This document shows positions 1 through 9,927 of a stretch of 50,701 nucleotides of DNA, piece after piece. The notes beneath the pieces were generated by a model. The model was not told the DNA's origin and searched no databases. It saw only the letters and a list, made by a program, of their open reading frames with translations. Each line of letters opens with the position of its first letter. Positions within the stretch are counted from its first letter, which is position 1. Position numbers and translations under genes: made by a program. The DNA lies in contig JAQBYJ010000033.1 of the NCBI GenBank assembly GCA_027622555.1, positions 1 through 50,701 of the forward strand. Reading direction: 5' to 3'. This DNA comes from Verrucomicrobiota bacterium. Its GTDB lineage: Bacteria > Verrucomicrobiota > Verrucomicrobiia > Opitutales > UBA2995.

Positions 1-741
1 CACCGTCAGCAAATCCTCCATTTAAATCGAAAAAGTCCGCCGCCCATACCTCCAATTAAATTGAAAACATTCCCGCCGATTTGCGTGAAAAATAACACCA
101 GTAACGGCCTCTACTACGACATCAAGCTGGAGGCTGGCTGGTGGAAACCCAAGGTCTTCGAGGAACTGAAACAAACTCTCCCCGATTACTTTTTGAAAAT
201 ACTCGAACCCTATCAAACTATCCTGGTGGTGGTGGAGAAGCAACTGCGGGAAGCCACCGCGCGCGAAGAACGCACGGCCAACCGTTTGCTGCCGGTGGGA
301 CTGGGAGCGCTCACCGCCTCGGTGTTGGACCGGGAGTTTGTTGATTATACACGCTTCACCAGCCGCGGCCAGGTAGCCAGTTTCACCGGCTTGTGTCCCA
401 GCGAAGCCTCCAGTGGCAATAAACGCATACAGGGCAGCATCAACAAACACGGCAACCCCCGCATCCGGCATATGATTATAGAAGCGGTCTGGCGCATGTT
501 TCAATTCCAGCCCGATTACCAACCCATCCTCTACTGGAAAGAGCGTATACAAAACGAACCCTTCAGTGCGGCTAAGAAAAAGAAGATGGTCGTGGCCATC
601 GCCAGGCAGTTCGCCGTGGACTGGTGGCGTATCCAGACCGGACGCATGAGTGCCGACACCGTAGGATTGCGACTCAACTATCCAACTGCCTACTCCACCC
701 GGGCCCTGCGTGAAGGACGCATCTCCAAAGTCTATGCCTGA
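1..741 (+). mobile_element. IS110-family transposase, C-terminal part (cut by window edge)
   Basis: The frame is open from base 1, so the gene probably begins before the window; the first in-frame alternative start is a TTG at 61. The visible part carries the C-terminal 'transposase 20' region of IS110 enzymes, with a helix-hairpin-helix-like stretch around RGQVASFTGLCPSE followed by GNKRIQGSINKHGNPRIRHM. IS110 enzymes carry an N-terminal RuvC-like DEDD nuclease and this C-terminal domain with a catalytic serine; the N-terminal domain is not visible here. It stops with TGA at 739-741. IS110 elements usually lack terminal inverted repeats, so the right end of the element cannot be placed. Whether it is intact depends on sequence upstream of the window. 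Confidence 0.8.
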
Positions 742-1264
742 ATGAAACTGTTCTTTTGAAATACTGTTATGAAACCTATTTGGAACGGAAGGCCTGCGCG
801 CAGTGACACATGAGTCCAAGATGACTCGATAAAAAGATTGCGCGGCCCTTGTTCCTCCAGCCCGATTGAATAGATCACCTTGCACTGTCTGTAGTCTGGG
901 CACGTGCGGATAGCAGTTTATGCACGGCAAAGAGCCGATTGCAACTGCGGGAGGAAACGTATCAGATAAACAATAACGGCCCACCGAAAGGTAGCAAAAA
1001 ACAAATACAATTTCACCAATGGATTAAACAATCGAAACCGTCTTGACAATATATCCCATAGCAGTGTCATTTCTTGAAAAATGATATGACAGGTAATGGA
1101 ACTATTAGATTCCCCTATTGCATTTCAGTAAATTGCCTAAAGTTTGGATAAGAGGTTTCCGATTCTTCTCTGACCGCAAGATTCCAGGAGTGACGATTTT
1201 CTGGTCCTCATAAGCTGCAATTTGGTAAAAGGGTCCTCATTTTAGCATTTTAGCCGACTCACTT
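742..1264. other. gene-free gap after the IS110 transposase
   Basis: No coding frame with recognisable protein features was seen in this ~520-base gap. It probably contains the right end of the IS110 element plus the region downstream of the convergent hydrolase gene. I see no convincing terminator, tRNA or long repeat in it. Confidence 0.4.
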
Positions 1265-2590
1265 TTATTGACCTGGAAATCGGTGTTCTAGCGTTAGGCC
1301 CATAGCGGTATTGAGTGGAAATCCTTTCCAGTAAGTATGCTCTCCAGTTTCGCGATCATTCTCTAAAGAGTAGATACCGTCCTTAGCATTTGGTACCAGG
1401 TCAAGATACGTTTTAGCCATTGTGTCACCTTTTAGTTTATAATCCAGAAAAGCGGTAACAAAGTGTGCTGTGATATTGTTCATGCGCAAGTTATCCCAAA
1501 CCGAATCGATATAGTGACGGGGATTGACCGTGTCTCCACTTTGCAGAATTTCAACAGGCACCGGCATCGGTGCAGCGGCGTTGTGACCGGCATTTTGAAA
1601 CGTTAATAAATAGCGGTCACTGCTTACAGCATTCTCAAAAATGGCGCGCGTACCGTTTTCATATCCCGCAACCACATCCACACTGCCTGAAATATATAAA
1701 ACGGGTACTTCAATGCCCTTAAGATCTTCCGGTTTCCAATACTTGGAAGTCATTCCCCAAGGGGCGATCGCAACCCCTGCTTTTATTCTAGAATCTAGCT
1801 GACTAAGATAGTCTGAGTTTCCCGTTGTGTGCCGATTAAGTAATCGTTTCAGCGATGGATTGTCGGATCCCATGTCGTCACTAAAGCCGCCACCAATGTT
1901 GTTAACCAGACCGTAACCTCCCATGGAGTATCCAATCACGGCTGTAGTATCCGCATTCAAAAAACCATTCAGAAAGCTGCTGGAGTTTTTCGATAACGTG
2001 GCCAGCTGACTTAAAATGAATCGTTGATCCAGAGGCCTGTTGTAAAGAGTACTGGGGAAGGCCTGAATATCATCATAAGTACTGTCTGTGTGATCTATCG
2101 AAGCGACTACATAACCCTTGCTGGCCAGATTTTCGCCAAGGTGGGCCATCAAAAAACGGTTTCCAGGATAGCCGTGGGAAATAATAACCAATGGAAATTT
2201 GCCTTCCTGTTTTAGAGCTGCCGCGTCGCGGACTCCTTTACCGTAAAGGGTGGCCGTAATCTTTGGATTACGCGTCATGGCGCTGTATTGGCCTCCAGGA
2301 AGTTGTCCTGGTGTTAATTGTGCCGGGTACCAGATTTCCACAGTGAGGCTTCGATCATAATGTTGTGGTTCATTGCCTTCTTTCATTTTTAAAACGTCGA
2401 GGCGACCCGGGTCGTTGAATGACAAAGTTCGAACTCCAACGTTATAGTCGCCGTAATGGGCAAGTTCAGGCGCATCTTGTCTTATTGCGTCGATGTGGTT
2501 GGGTTGGCCGTGTAAACAATTGACGGTAATTAACAGCTGTAGACCCAAAAAGCGTTTAATAATTTGCAATCTGTCTTTGATATTTTTCAT
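1265..2590 (-). CDS. secreted alpha/beta hydrolase, PAF-acetylhydrolase / dienelactone hydrolase-like
   Basis: A 441-residue protein with a hydrophobic N-terminal segment (about residues 12-28) that may be a signal peptide or anchor. An oxyanion-type stretch ISHGYPGNRF is followed by ASIDHTDSTY. The nucleophile elbow GYSMGGYG is clear, with an acid in YISGSVDVVAG and a histidine in FQNAGHNAAAP, giving a plausible Ser-Asp-His triad. The layout resembles large bacterial esterases related to platelet-activating-factor acetylhydrolase. The substrate cannot be predicted. It is a single gene transcribed towards the IS110 remnant, with no obvious partner. Confidence 0.75.
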   Translation of the reverse strand: MKNIKDRLQIIKRFLGLQLLITVNCLHGQPNHIDAIRQDAPELAHYGDYNVGVRTLSFNDPGRLDVLKMKEGNEPQHYDRSLTVEIWYPAQLTPGQLPGGQYSAMTRNPKITATLYGKGVRDAAALKQEGKFPLVIISHGYPGNRFLMAHLGENLASKGYVVASIDHTDSTYDDIQAFPSTLYNRPLDQRFILSQLATLSKNSSSFLNGFLNADTTAVIGYSMGGYGLVNNIGGGFSDDMGSDNPSLKRLLNRHTTGNSDYLSQLDSRIKAGVAIAPWGMTSKYWKPEDLKGIEVPVLYISGSVDVVAGYENGTRAIFENAVSSDRYLLTFQNAGHNAAAPMPVPVEILQSGDTVNPRHYIDSVWDNLRMNNITAHFVTAFLDYKLKGDTMAKTYLDLVPNAKDGIYSLENDRETGEHTYWKGFPLNTAMGLTLEHRFPGQ

Positions 2591-3014
2591 GCGGCTCGGT
2601 TGAGAAGATTACCTGATATTATTTTACTTCAAATTGGATTGTTAATGACAATGAATTTCTATTCCTGAGGTGAATATTTCCTGCGATTACCATTACGGGT
2701 AGCTGAATATCCACCTCGGCCTGTCTCTTTGCTGGAACTTTCTTAAACCTGGGATGATTTAGGGATTACTTTATGGATACTTACCAGTTCTACTTGAGTG
2801 ATCTGCCCCGGAGCTATGGGCTGTGGCAGTACTATTTAACCGATTTTCTTGTTAGTCGCGCAGTAGGTGATGGTCCACTTGTTGGCTTATAAAGAAAGCC
2901 GATGGGCTAAATTCCCAGACTCTTCCTGGCAAAAAACAAAATTTGGAACTAAAATTGGATTTAAGGCTTAAAATAAATTGATTCCTAATCCGACGAGTGT
3001 CATAGCCGATAACC
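2591..3014. other. intergenic region between divergent hydrolase genes
   Basis: About 420 bases between two divergently transcribed hydrolase genes, so both promoters should lie here. The only coding-like signal is the 39-codon frame at 2773-2892, listed separately. No repeat or strong hairpin was seen. Confidence 0.4.
2773..2892 (+). CDS. possible 39-residue small protein
   Basis: A short frame encodes a peptide beginning MDTYQFYLSDLPRSYG and ending in TAA. It is preceded by AGGGA seven bases before the ATG, a reasonable ribosome-binding site. The peptide is rich in tyrosine and leucine, with no clear membrane span or known motif. It could be a chance frame; the ribosome-binding site is the only positive signal. 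Confidence 0.2.
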   Translation: MDTYQFYLSDLPRSYGLWQYYLTDFLVSRAVGDGPLVGL

Positions 3015-3782
3015 ATGGTTTTAAATTTCAAAGAAATGGGGGATCCAGAAGCTCCTCCGGTAATAGCACTTCATGGGCTACTTGGCTCTATGCGGAATTG
3101 GACGAGTGCCGGGCGATTATTGGCTGAGAAGTATCGGGTATTATTAGTGGATGCCCGGAATCATGGTAGTTCGTTCCACGCACCCACCCATACCTTTGAT
3201 GACATGGTTCAGGACCTGGTTGAGTTGCTTGACCACGTAGGCCTGGACTCTGCGACTTTTATTGGGCATAGCATGGGGGGGAAGGTGGCAATGACTTTTG
3301 CTTGCCGGTATCCTGACAGGGTCAACCAACTTTTTGTTGTAGACACTGCGCCTAAAGATTATCCGCCTTTGCATGATGAAGAGTTTGAGGCCATGAATGC
3401 ATTGAAATTGTCCAAGCTTAAATCTCGTGCGGATGCCGATGTTGAACTGGCTGAATATATAGAAGACTGGGCCCTTCGTCAGTTTCTGATTTCGAATGTT
3501 GTGCGTGCTGAAGATTCGGAAGGTTTCAAGTGGCTGATTAATTTGCCAGTTATTGAGGACCACTTAGATGAACTGTCTTATAGCCCTTTGGATTCGGACG
3601 AAACGTTCGACGGTAAAACCCATTTTCTTATTGGAGGAAAGTCTCATTTCGTGGACACAGACGATTTCAAGGAAATTCGCCACCATTTTCCCCATGCCAC
3701 GATCGATACCTGGAACGACTCGGGGCACAATCCACATTTCGACCATAAGGAACGCTTTGTAAATTGGGTGATGGGAAAGTGA
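3015..3782 (+). CDS. alpha/beta fold hydrolase, YbfF-like esterase
   Basis: A 255-residue cytoplasmic protein without a signal peptide. It shows the alpha/beta-hydrolase order: HGLLGSMRNW (oxyanion loop), DARNHGSS, nucleophile elbow GHSMGGKV, and a late histidine in DSGHNPHFDHKE. The DARNHGxS and HGLxGS motifs are typical of the YbfF/abhydrolase-11 group of small esterases. It lies ~110 bases upstream of the purine operon on the same strand. It may share transcripts with that operon, but nothing in the protein ties it to purines. Substrate unknown. Confidence 0.8.
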   Translation: MVLNFKEMGDPEAPPVIALHGLLGSMRNWTSAGRLLAEKYRVLLVDARNHGSSFHAPTHTFDDMVQDLVELLDHVGLDSATFIGHSMGGKVAMTFACRYPDRVNQLFVVDTAPKDYPPLHDEEFEAMNALKLSKLKSRADADVELAEYIEDWALRQFLISNVVRAEDSEGFKWLINLPVIEDHLDELSYSPLDSDETFDGKTHFLIGGKSHFVDTDDFKEIRHHFPHATIDTWNDSGHNPHFDHKERFVNWVMGK

Positions 3783-3893
3783 AAATTGAATGGTGATTGT
3801 GGGAAAATAAAAATCCTGACGATAATCTATATCTTGGGATTTTGTGAAGCTTTCCGCTTGAATATTGGGTCATCCATCCACACCAACTAGTGA

Positions 3894-5216
3894 ATGCGCG
3901 ATGCCCAATCATCTTCTATTATCCGTGCTCTCCGTGGAACCTGGCTTAATCCTATTTCGGATGACCAGTGCGATTTTTTCAGTGATGGGATTCTACTGGC
4001 TGAGAAAAAGGAAAATTCCTGGGTTATCATTGAGTTAGGTGATACGGATGAATTGGTTAAAAAATACGGACTCGGGGAGCATCAGATTGAGAAACAGGCG
4101 GGATTATTGATGCCGCCATTTTTCGATATGCACTTTCACTGGGTGCAGGACGATGTGCGTGAAATGCCGAAAACGTCTCTGCTTGAATGGCTGAATAGAT
4201 ACACCTTTCCGCGAGAGGCTGAATTTGCTGACTATGCAATTGCCGAGGAGAAAGCGAAAATCTTTTGGAAACGTATTTTGGCTACCGGAACGATAGGTGG
4301 GCTTTGTTATAGTTCGATTCATCAAGTGGCCCTTGAAGCGGCGATGCGAAATGCGCCCGAGCATTTCAAAATTGGGAACGTCCTCATGACCATGAATTCC
4401 CCCCCGAATTTGACCCAGTCCGACGAGGAGGCTATTCAGCTTACCCAATGGGCGGCGAGCACCTTTGGCCAACGGCATGTCGCCAGTCCGCGATTTGCTC
4501 CAACTACAGGTCCTGAGGTCATAACAGCCTCAGCTGAGGCCGCTGCTTCCATCGAAGGCTATTCCCAGACCCATATGTGTGAAACCCATGAGGAGATCGA
4601 ATGGGTGAAGTCTATTTATCGGGAGTTGCACGGGTTTGAAGATATCGATTACTATATTCAGGTTTATGAACGGACAGGGTTCCTTGGGCCAAAAACCGTT
4701 CTGGGTCATTGTATTCATTTGACGGATGCCGAGTGGAAACTGATGGGGACGACTGATACGGTAATTGCAAGCTGTCCAACTTCGAATGGTCCGTTGGAAG
4801 AACGAGGATTGGGGTCTGGTTTGTTTGATTTTCAAAGAGCGGATGCGGAAAGGGTTCGTTGGGTGCTGGCTACAGATATTGGGGGTGGTCCTTATCTTTC
4901 CATGTTGGACGTGATGGCGTCCTTCGTGCGACAGAATCGCGCAAGTGGTGTAAACTCGGCTACATTCGTTAAGGCCCTGTTTCGATCTACCCAGGCTGGA
5001 GCAGATGTGTTGGGCTTAGGCCATCGAAAAGGGTCATTCAAGTCAGGAAAGGATTTAGATTTTATTGCCGTCAAAGTTCCGACTGATCAAATCCTTGGCA
5101 CATCCGCTGAAGTCGCTTTGGAATCTGCAATTATGCCTTTCGAAGGTTCTCGTGAGAAGTACGAATCCTTGATTTTAAAAACGGTAATCGAAGGAGACAC
5201 GGTGTTCGAATGTTGA
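3894..5216 (+). CDS. guaD: guanine deaminase
   Basis: A 440-residue amidohydrolase that would convert guanine to xanthine and ammonia. The metal-binding FDMHFHW motif is followed by LLEWLNRYTFPREAEF, a very characteristic guanine-deaminase segment. Further family landmarks are SPRFAPTTGPE, the substrate-site THMCETHEEIEWV, GHCIHLTDAEW, ASCPTSN, GSGLFDF and the metal-ligand aspartate in ATDIGGG. It is the first gene of a tightly packed purine operon; its end overlaps the xdhC start by 7 bases. This places xanthine production directly before xanthine oxidation. Confidence 0.9.
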   Translation: MRDAQSSSIIRALRGTWLNPISDDQCDFFSDGILLAEKKENSWVIIELGDTDELVKKYGLGEHQIEKQAGLLMPPFFDMHFHWVQDDVREMPKTSLLEWLNRYTFPREAEFADYAIAEEKAKIFWKRILATGTIGGLCYSSIHQVALEAAMRNAPEHFKIGNVLMTMNSPPNLTQSDEEAIQLTQWAASTFGQRHVASPRFAPTTGPEVITASAEAAASIEGYSQTHMCETHEEIEWVKSIYRELHGFEDIDYYIQVYERTGFLGPKTVLGHCIHLTDAEWKLMGTTDTVIASCPTSNGPLEERGLGSGLFDFQRADAERVRWVLATDIGGGPYLSMLDVMASFVRQNRASGVNSATFVKALFRSTQAGADVLGLGHRKGSFKSGKDLDFIAVKVPTDQILGTSAEVALESAIMPFEGSREKYESLILKTVIEGDTVFEC

Positions 5217-6172
5217 GTTTTTGGAGATCGGTGGCCGGTGAGGTGTTCGAGGGTAGGAGAGTGTTTCTGGCCTTTGTTGTTGGACATCAAAAAGGATCTC
5301 CCGGAACAGAGCAGGCACGTTTGCTTTTTACTGAGGATGGTCGACAACTTGGAACTATAGGAGGCGGTGCTATGGAAGCGCGCCTTCTTAACGATTCTAA
5401 AGTAGCTTTCAAAGAAGGACCCGTAGCTCCTCAACTAACCACTCTGATACATCGTCCATCGAAGGAATCGGCTTCTGGTTTATTTTGTGGCGGTACCCAG
5501 ACGCAAGTTACCCTCATTGTGGATGAGTCTCATAAAACTATCGTTGGTGAAATCCTGGAACGGCTTGAGTTGGGTAAATCCGGGACGGTGGTTTTTACTT
5601 CCAAAGGTATCTCACTCCGAGAGGAGGAATTGGAAAATCCTGCTGTGGGATTTGATAGGCCGGATGCTCGTTGGTCTGCATGGGTAGGATTATTCAATCG
5701 CCGTAGAATTCTCATTGTAGGTTGCGGTCATTGTGGAGCGGCTTTGGCCCGACAGATGGATTTGCTCGGTTTTCATGTGACCGTTGTGGATCCGCGGAAG
5801 GATCTATTTACTCAAAATGCTTTGCCGGCTGAAATTGTTATTGAAATTTGTGACTATGCGGGCGCTGCTGCTTTAATGGCGGTCAAGCATGCGATATTGA
5901 CCTTCGCAATTGTGATGACACCCTCTTTTATTGACGACGTTGCTGCCTTGGCCGGTTTGCTGACAAAGCCGTTTCCTTTTATAGGCGTTATGGGAAGTCC
6001 TGCAAAAATAAAAAAGATCCAAGATGAACTTCGTATCCGGAATTTCGGAGATGAGAGTTGGAGCCGAATTACCGCTCCAGTTGGGCTATCTATTGGCAGC
6101 GATACTCCTGAGGAAATTGCAGTGAGTGTTGCGGCGCAAATTCTGCAGAAATTAAACCAAGCGAGTTTTTAA
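5210..6172 (+). CDS. xdhC: XdhC/CoxI-family molybdenum cofactor insertion protein
   Basis: A 320-residue accessory factor that binds molybdenum cofactor, promotes its sulfuration and loads it into xanthine dehydrogenase. The N-terminal XdhC/CoxI domain shows GGGAMEARLL and FCGGTQTQVTL. The C-terminal Rossmann-like domain shows ILIVGCGHCGAALARQMD, then FHVTVVDPRKD and FIGVMGSPAKI. The start overlaps guaD, and the stop overlaps the xdhA start in TAATG, so translation is probably coupled. Many operons put xdhC after the structural genes; here it comes before them. Confidence 0.9.
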   Translation: MLSFWRSVAGEVFEGRRVFLAFVVGHQKGSPGTEQARLLFTEDGRQLGTIGGGAMEARLLNDSKVAFKEGPVAPQLTTLIHRPSKESASGLFCGGTQTQVTLIVDESHKTIVGEILERLELGKSGTVVFTSKGISLREEELENPAVGFDRPDARWSAWVGLFNRRRILIVGCGHCGAALARQMDLLGFHVTVVDPRKDLFTQNALPAEIVIEICDYAGAAALMAVKHAILTFAIVMTPSFIDDVAALAGLLTKPFPFIGVMGSPAKIKKIQDELRIRNFGDESWSRITAPVGLSIGSDTPEEIAVSVAAQILQKLNQASF

Positions 6173-7617
6173 TGAGTCTTAAAACTTCTATTCGATTTAT
6201 CCTGAACAATCGCGAATTCGTGGCCCTGGAATCTCCAGGTCGATTAGCTCTCGATTATTTGCGAAATTCGGAGCGACTTACCGGGACCAAAGAAGGGTGT
6301 AAAGAAGGTGATTGCGGAGCTTGTACGGTATTGATGGGGAGTTTGGAGAATGGAATTGTCCGTTATGTGCCAATGACCTCTTGCCTTATCCCCATGGGGG
6401 AGGTCGTGGGAAAACATTTAGTTACTATTGAAGGGCTTAACCTTGAAACGCTTTCTCATGTCCAGGAGGCCATGGTTGATACGGGTGGAACGCAGTGTGG
6501 TTACTGCACGCCTGGGTTTGTTGTGGCGATCACTGGATGGCTAATGGATAAAAACCGTCCCCTTAATTCAAAAGGTGCGAAAGAAGCCATTTCAGGGAAT
6601 TTATGTCGTTGCACGGGTTACCGTTCCATCAAGGAAGCCGGTGAGCAAGTGATTGAAAAACTTTCTTCTAAATTGTCGGGTGAAAATAGGATTTCCGAAC
6701 TTTGCGAAAACGGTGCTCTTCCGGCCTATTTCGAAACCATTCCTGCTCGATTGGCCAAACTTCAATTACCGGATTTTCCAAATAATGAAGGCGAAGGTGG
6801 GTGTCCGTTGATGATTGCCGGTGGCACTGATCTTTACGTGCAACGTGGGGAAGATATTCCGGATCAGAGTGTCATGCTTCTGAATATAAGCTCCCCCATC
6901 AATCCTATTAAGGAAGAAAACGGAAAGGTTGTGGTAGACGCTCGGATGTCTTTCCAGGAATTTGGAGATGATCCCTTGATTCAAGCTGCGATTCCTGATA
7001 TCCAGGCTTACAATGAGTTGATTGCCAGCTGGCCGATTCGGACTCGTGCGACTTTGGGTGGTAATATCTGCAATGCTTCGCCCATCGCAGACATGACGTG
7101 TTTGCTACTTGCGTTGAACGCGGACTTGCATCTCGAAAGCGAAGAAGAATCCAGGAGTGTTGCACTGAAAGATTTTTTCTTAGGCTACAAGCAATTGGCG
7201 AAGAAAGATGAGGAAATGGTTCGATCAGTTTCTTTTCTTAAAGCTGGTGTCCATACGAAAATCAATTGGGAAAAAGTTTCCAAGCGGGCGGTTTTAGATA
7301 TTGCCACGGTGAATTCGGCAGCCCGTTTTGAAATGGGAGAGAATGGGGTAATTACAGACGCTCATCTCGCGCTGGGTGGGGTTGCTGCTATTCCGCTTTA
7401 TCTTTCTAAAGCGAGTCAGCTTTTACGGAATCAACTTTTGACTGCTGATCTCGCCCTGGCAGCGATAGGCATCGCCCAAACAGAATTTACCCCTATTAGT
7501 GATGTAAGGGGATCAGCGGATTATAAACGCTTATTAGCACGACAGCTGTTGTTGGCCCATTTTTTAAAATGTTTTCCTGAAGTAGTTAGTGAGGAGGTGG
7601 TTTATGCGGCATTGTGA
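6172..7617 (+). CDS. xdhA: xanthine dehydrogenase small subunit ([2Fe-2S] and FAD domains)
   Basis: A 481-residue redox subunit that passes electrons from the molybdenum subunit through two [2Fe-2S] clusters to FAD. The N-terminal ferredoxin-like domain has ligands C43, C48, C51 and C71 (GCKEGDCGAC...SC). The second cluster domain has TQCGYCTPG and NLCRCTGYR. The FAD-binding domain follows, with IAGGTDLYVQ and TRATLGGNICNASPIAD. The fused FeS-FAD arrangement is that of two-subunit bacterial XdhAB enzymes. It overlaps the xdhB start by 14 bases. Confidence 0.92.
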   Translation: MSLKTSIRFILNNREFVALESPGRLALDYLRNSERLTGTKEGCKEGDCGACTVLMGSLENGIVRYVPMTSCLIPMGEVVGKHLVTIEGLNLETLSHVQEAMVDTGGTQCGYCTPGFVVAITGWLMDKNRPLNSKGAKEAISGNLCRCTGYRSIKEAGEQVIEKLSSKLSGENRISELCENGALPAYFETIPARLAKLQLPDFPNNEGEGGCPLMIAGGTDLYVQRGEDIPDQSVMLLNISSPINPIKEENGKVVVDARMSFQEFGDDPLIQAAIPDIQAYNELIASWPIRTRATLGGNICNASPIADMTCLLLALNADLHLESEEESRSVALKDFFLGYKQLAKKDEEMVRSVSFLKAGVHTKINWEKVSKRAVLDIATVNSAARFEMGENGVITDAHLALGGVAAIPLYLSKASQLLRNQLLTADLALAAIGIAQTEFTPISDVRGSADYKRLLARQLLLAHFLKCFPEVVSEEVVYAAL

Positions 7618-9889
7618 TAGTGAGTTGCATGTAACGGGTCGCTCGGAATACACGGACGATGTTGCTCCGCCTCATGGTTTATTGCATGGAGTTGTCTTCG
7701 GTTCTCCGATTGCTCATGGAAATATCCAAAAGCTGGATACGACAGCTGCCTTGGCTATGGAAGGCGTGCGAGGTGTCTATAGTTACGATGATATCCCTGC
7801 CACAAAGATCATTGGTGCCGTCGTTGCAGACGAACCTCTTTTTGCGCATGATAAGGTTATGTATATTGGTCATCCGTTAGCATTGATCGTTGCAGATACG
7901 GTTGAGAATGCGCGTAAGGCCCTGAAGGTATGCAAGGTGAAAATTGATCCATTACCTGTGACGGTTTGTCCGAGGGAGGCCTATGCCACTGGAGAGCTTC
8001 ATCAACCAGTGCGCGTGTTTCAAAAAGGAGATGTCGATGCTGTCTGGGATCAGTGCGATTTTGTTGTCGAAGGCAAGGTGGACCTGGCTGGACAGGATCA
8101 CCTTTATCTTGAAACGAACCGGGCTCGATCGGTGCCTGGTGAAGATGGCCTGGTGAAAGTCTATTCATCGACTCAAAGTCCATCCGCAGCGCAAAAATGG
8201 GTTGCGGCCGTCCTCGGCATTCCCATGCACAAGGTAGAGATTGATGTGAAACGTCTTGGTGGTGGCTTCGGCGGCAAAGAAGATCAAGCGACTCATTGGG
8301 CCTGTATGGCTTCGATCGCTGCAGTGGCATTGAATACTCCCGTGCAAATTGTTCTTAACCGCGTTGAGGATATGAGAATGACGGGGAAGCGTCATCCCTA
8401 CAAACAGGATTTCAAAATGGGATTAACCAAAGACGGCAAAATTCTGGCTTTGGATCTGGCTCACTACCAAAATTCTGGTGCATACGTGGATCTTTCGCCT
8501 CCGGTTTTGGAACGAACGGTCCTCCATTCGACGAATTGTTACGCGATTCCTAATGTGAAGATTTTGGCGGCTGCGTGTCGAACCCACTTGGTGCCTAATA
8601 CTGCTTTCCGTGGATTTGGTGGACCACAGGGAATGTTTCCAACGGAGGCAGCTATTTACAAAGCGGCAATCGTGATGGGTGTTACTCCAGAGTGGATTCA
8701 AGCGAAGAATCTCATTGAGGACGGGTATCAGTTTCACTATGGTCAGGTGGTTGAGGCGTCTACCATGAAGCGTACTTGGCTTGAGGCTACGGAGTTATTC
8801 GATCTTGAGGGAATGAAACAACGAATAGCTAGTTATAATGATTCCCATCGCGGTTCGAAAAAAGGCTATGCGGTCATGCCAGTGTGCTTTGGTATCAGTT
8901 TTACGAAGACATTTTTGAATCAAGGCAGTAGTTTAGTGCATGTCTACACGGACGGTTCGGTCAGTGTGACGACAGGTGGTATCGAAATGGGGCAGGGCGT
9001 AAGTTCCAACATGATTGCCATTGTTTCGCGATTATTCGGCATCAGCCATAAGCGTGTTCGATGTAATAGTACCAACACAAGTCGTATTGCGAATATTTCT
9101 CCCAGTGCCGCCAGCGCAACTTCAGACCTTAATGGTAATGCGACCATTCTGGCCTGCGAAGAAATATTGGTTGGACTAAAAGACGTGGCGGCAAAGGAGC
9201 TGGGCGGGGAACCTGACGATATCTCAATCCAGGACGGTTTGGTTTACCTCAAAGGGGAAGCGTCGAAATTGGATTGGGATCAACTCGTGCTGAAAACTTA
9301 TTTTGCCCGGGTTAAGCTTATGGCTCATGGGTTTTACACACCACCTGGCCTGCATTACGATTTCACAAAGGATAATAACCACCCTTTCCATTATTATACC
9401 TATGGAACCTGCTATATTGAATCGACCGTGGATTGCCTCCGTGGGACCTACACGATTGACTCTGCCAAGTTGGTCCATGATCTCGGGCGAGGAATTATTC
9501 GTTCGGTTGATCTTGGTCAGATTGAGGGTGGGTTGGCTCAAGGAATAGGTTGGGTCACGCTTGAGGAACTAGCCTTCAATGATGAGGGACGATTGCTTTC
9601 GCACGCCTTGTCAACTTACAAGGCGCCGGACGGAGATTTTCTTCCAGACGATATTCAAGTTAAGTTTTTGGAAAATGCTGACAATCCTGGTGGCCCGTTA
9701 GGAAGTAAGGCGGTAGGCGAGCCTCCGTTCATGTATGGAATTGCTGCCTATTTCGCTCTTCAACGAGCAATTGATGCGTTTAAAATTAAAATTTCCGATG
9801 AAGTAATTTCTCCTATGACACCGGAGCGGGTTCTTTTGTCACTGTATGACAAAGATAATATTCATCTAAAACAACCGACATCTGTTTAA
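7604..9889 (+). CDS. xdhB: xanthine dehydrogenase molybdenum-binding large subunit
   Basis: The catalytic subunit that hydroxylates hypoxanthine and xanthine to urate at the molybdopterin site. I chose the ATG at 7604 because GAGGAGG lies six bases upstream; the GTG at 7589 is less likely. Motifs include GRSEYTDD, QDHLYLETNRA, the cofactor loop GGGFGGKE, AFRGFGGPQG (with the arginine that orients purines in xanthine dehydrogenases), EMGQGVSSNM and GSKAVGEPP (catalytic glutamate). About 761 residues, normal for the family. These residues and the guaD/puuD context favour purines over CO or nicotinate as substrate. Confidence 0.92.
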   Translation: MRHCDSELHVTGRSEYTDDVAPPHGLLHGVVFGSPIAHGNIQKLDTTAALAMEGVRGVYSYDDIPATKIIGAVVADEPLFAHDKVMYIGHPLALIVADTVENARKALKVCKVKIDPLPVTVCPREAYATGELHQPVRVFQKGDVDAVWDQCDFVVEGKVDLAGQDHLYLETNRARSVPGEDGLVKVYSSTQSPSAAQKWVAAVLGIPMHKVEIDVKRLGGGFGGKEDQATHWACMASIAAVALNTPVQIVLNRVEDMRMTGKRHPYKQDFKMGLTKDGKILALDLAHYQNSGAYVDLSPPVLERTVLHSTNCYAIPNVKILAAACRTHLVPNTAFRGFGGPQGMFPTEAAIYKAAIVMGVTPEWIQAKNLIEDGYQFHYGQVVEASTMKRTWLEATELFDLEGMKQRIASYNDSHRGSKKGYAVMPVCFGISFTKTFLNQGSSLVHVYTDGSVSVTTGGIEMGQGVSSNMIAIVSRLFGISHKRVRCNSTNTSRIANISPSAASATSDLNGNATILACEEILVGLKDVAAKELGGEPDDISIQDGLVYLKGEASKLDWDQLVLKTYFARVKLMAHGFYTPPGLHYDFTKDNNHPFHYYTYGTCYIESTVDCLRGTYTIDSAKLVHDLGRGIIRSVDLGQIEGGLAQGIGWVTLEELAFNDEGRLLSHALSTYKAPDGDFLPDDIQVKFLENADNPGGPLGSKAVGEPPFMYGIAAYFALQRAIDAFKIKISDEVISPMTPERVLLSLYDKDNIHLKQPTSV

Positions 9890-9927
9890 TGAGTTTGCTG
9901 AAATTTATTCATGTTTCGCAGGTCAAA

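Noticed and set aside
22-984. Long minus-strand open frame (320 codons) over the IS110 transposase
   Set aside because: It is antisense to a recognisable transposase and shows no protein motif of its own.
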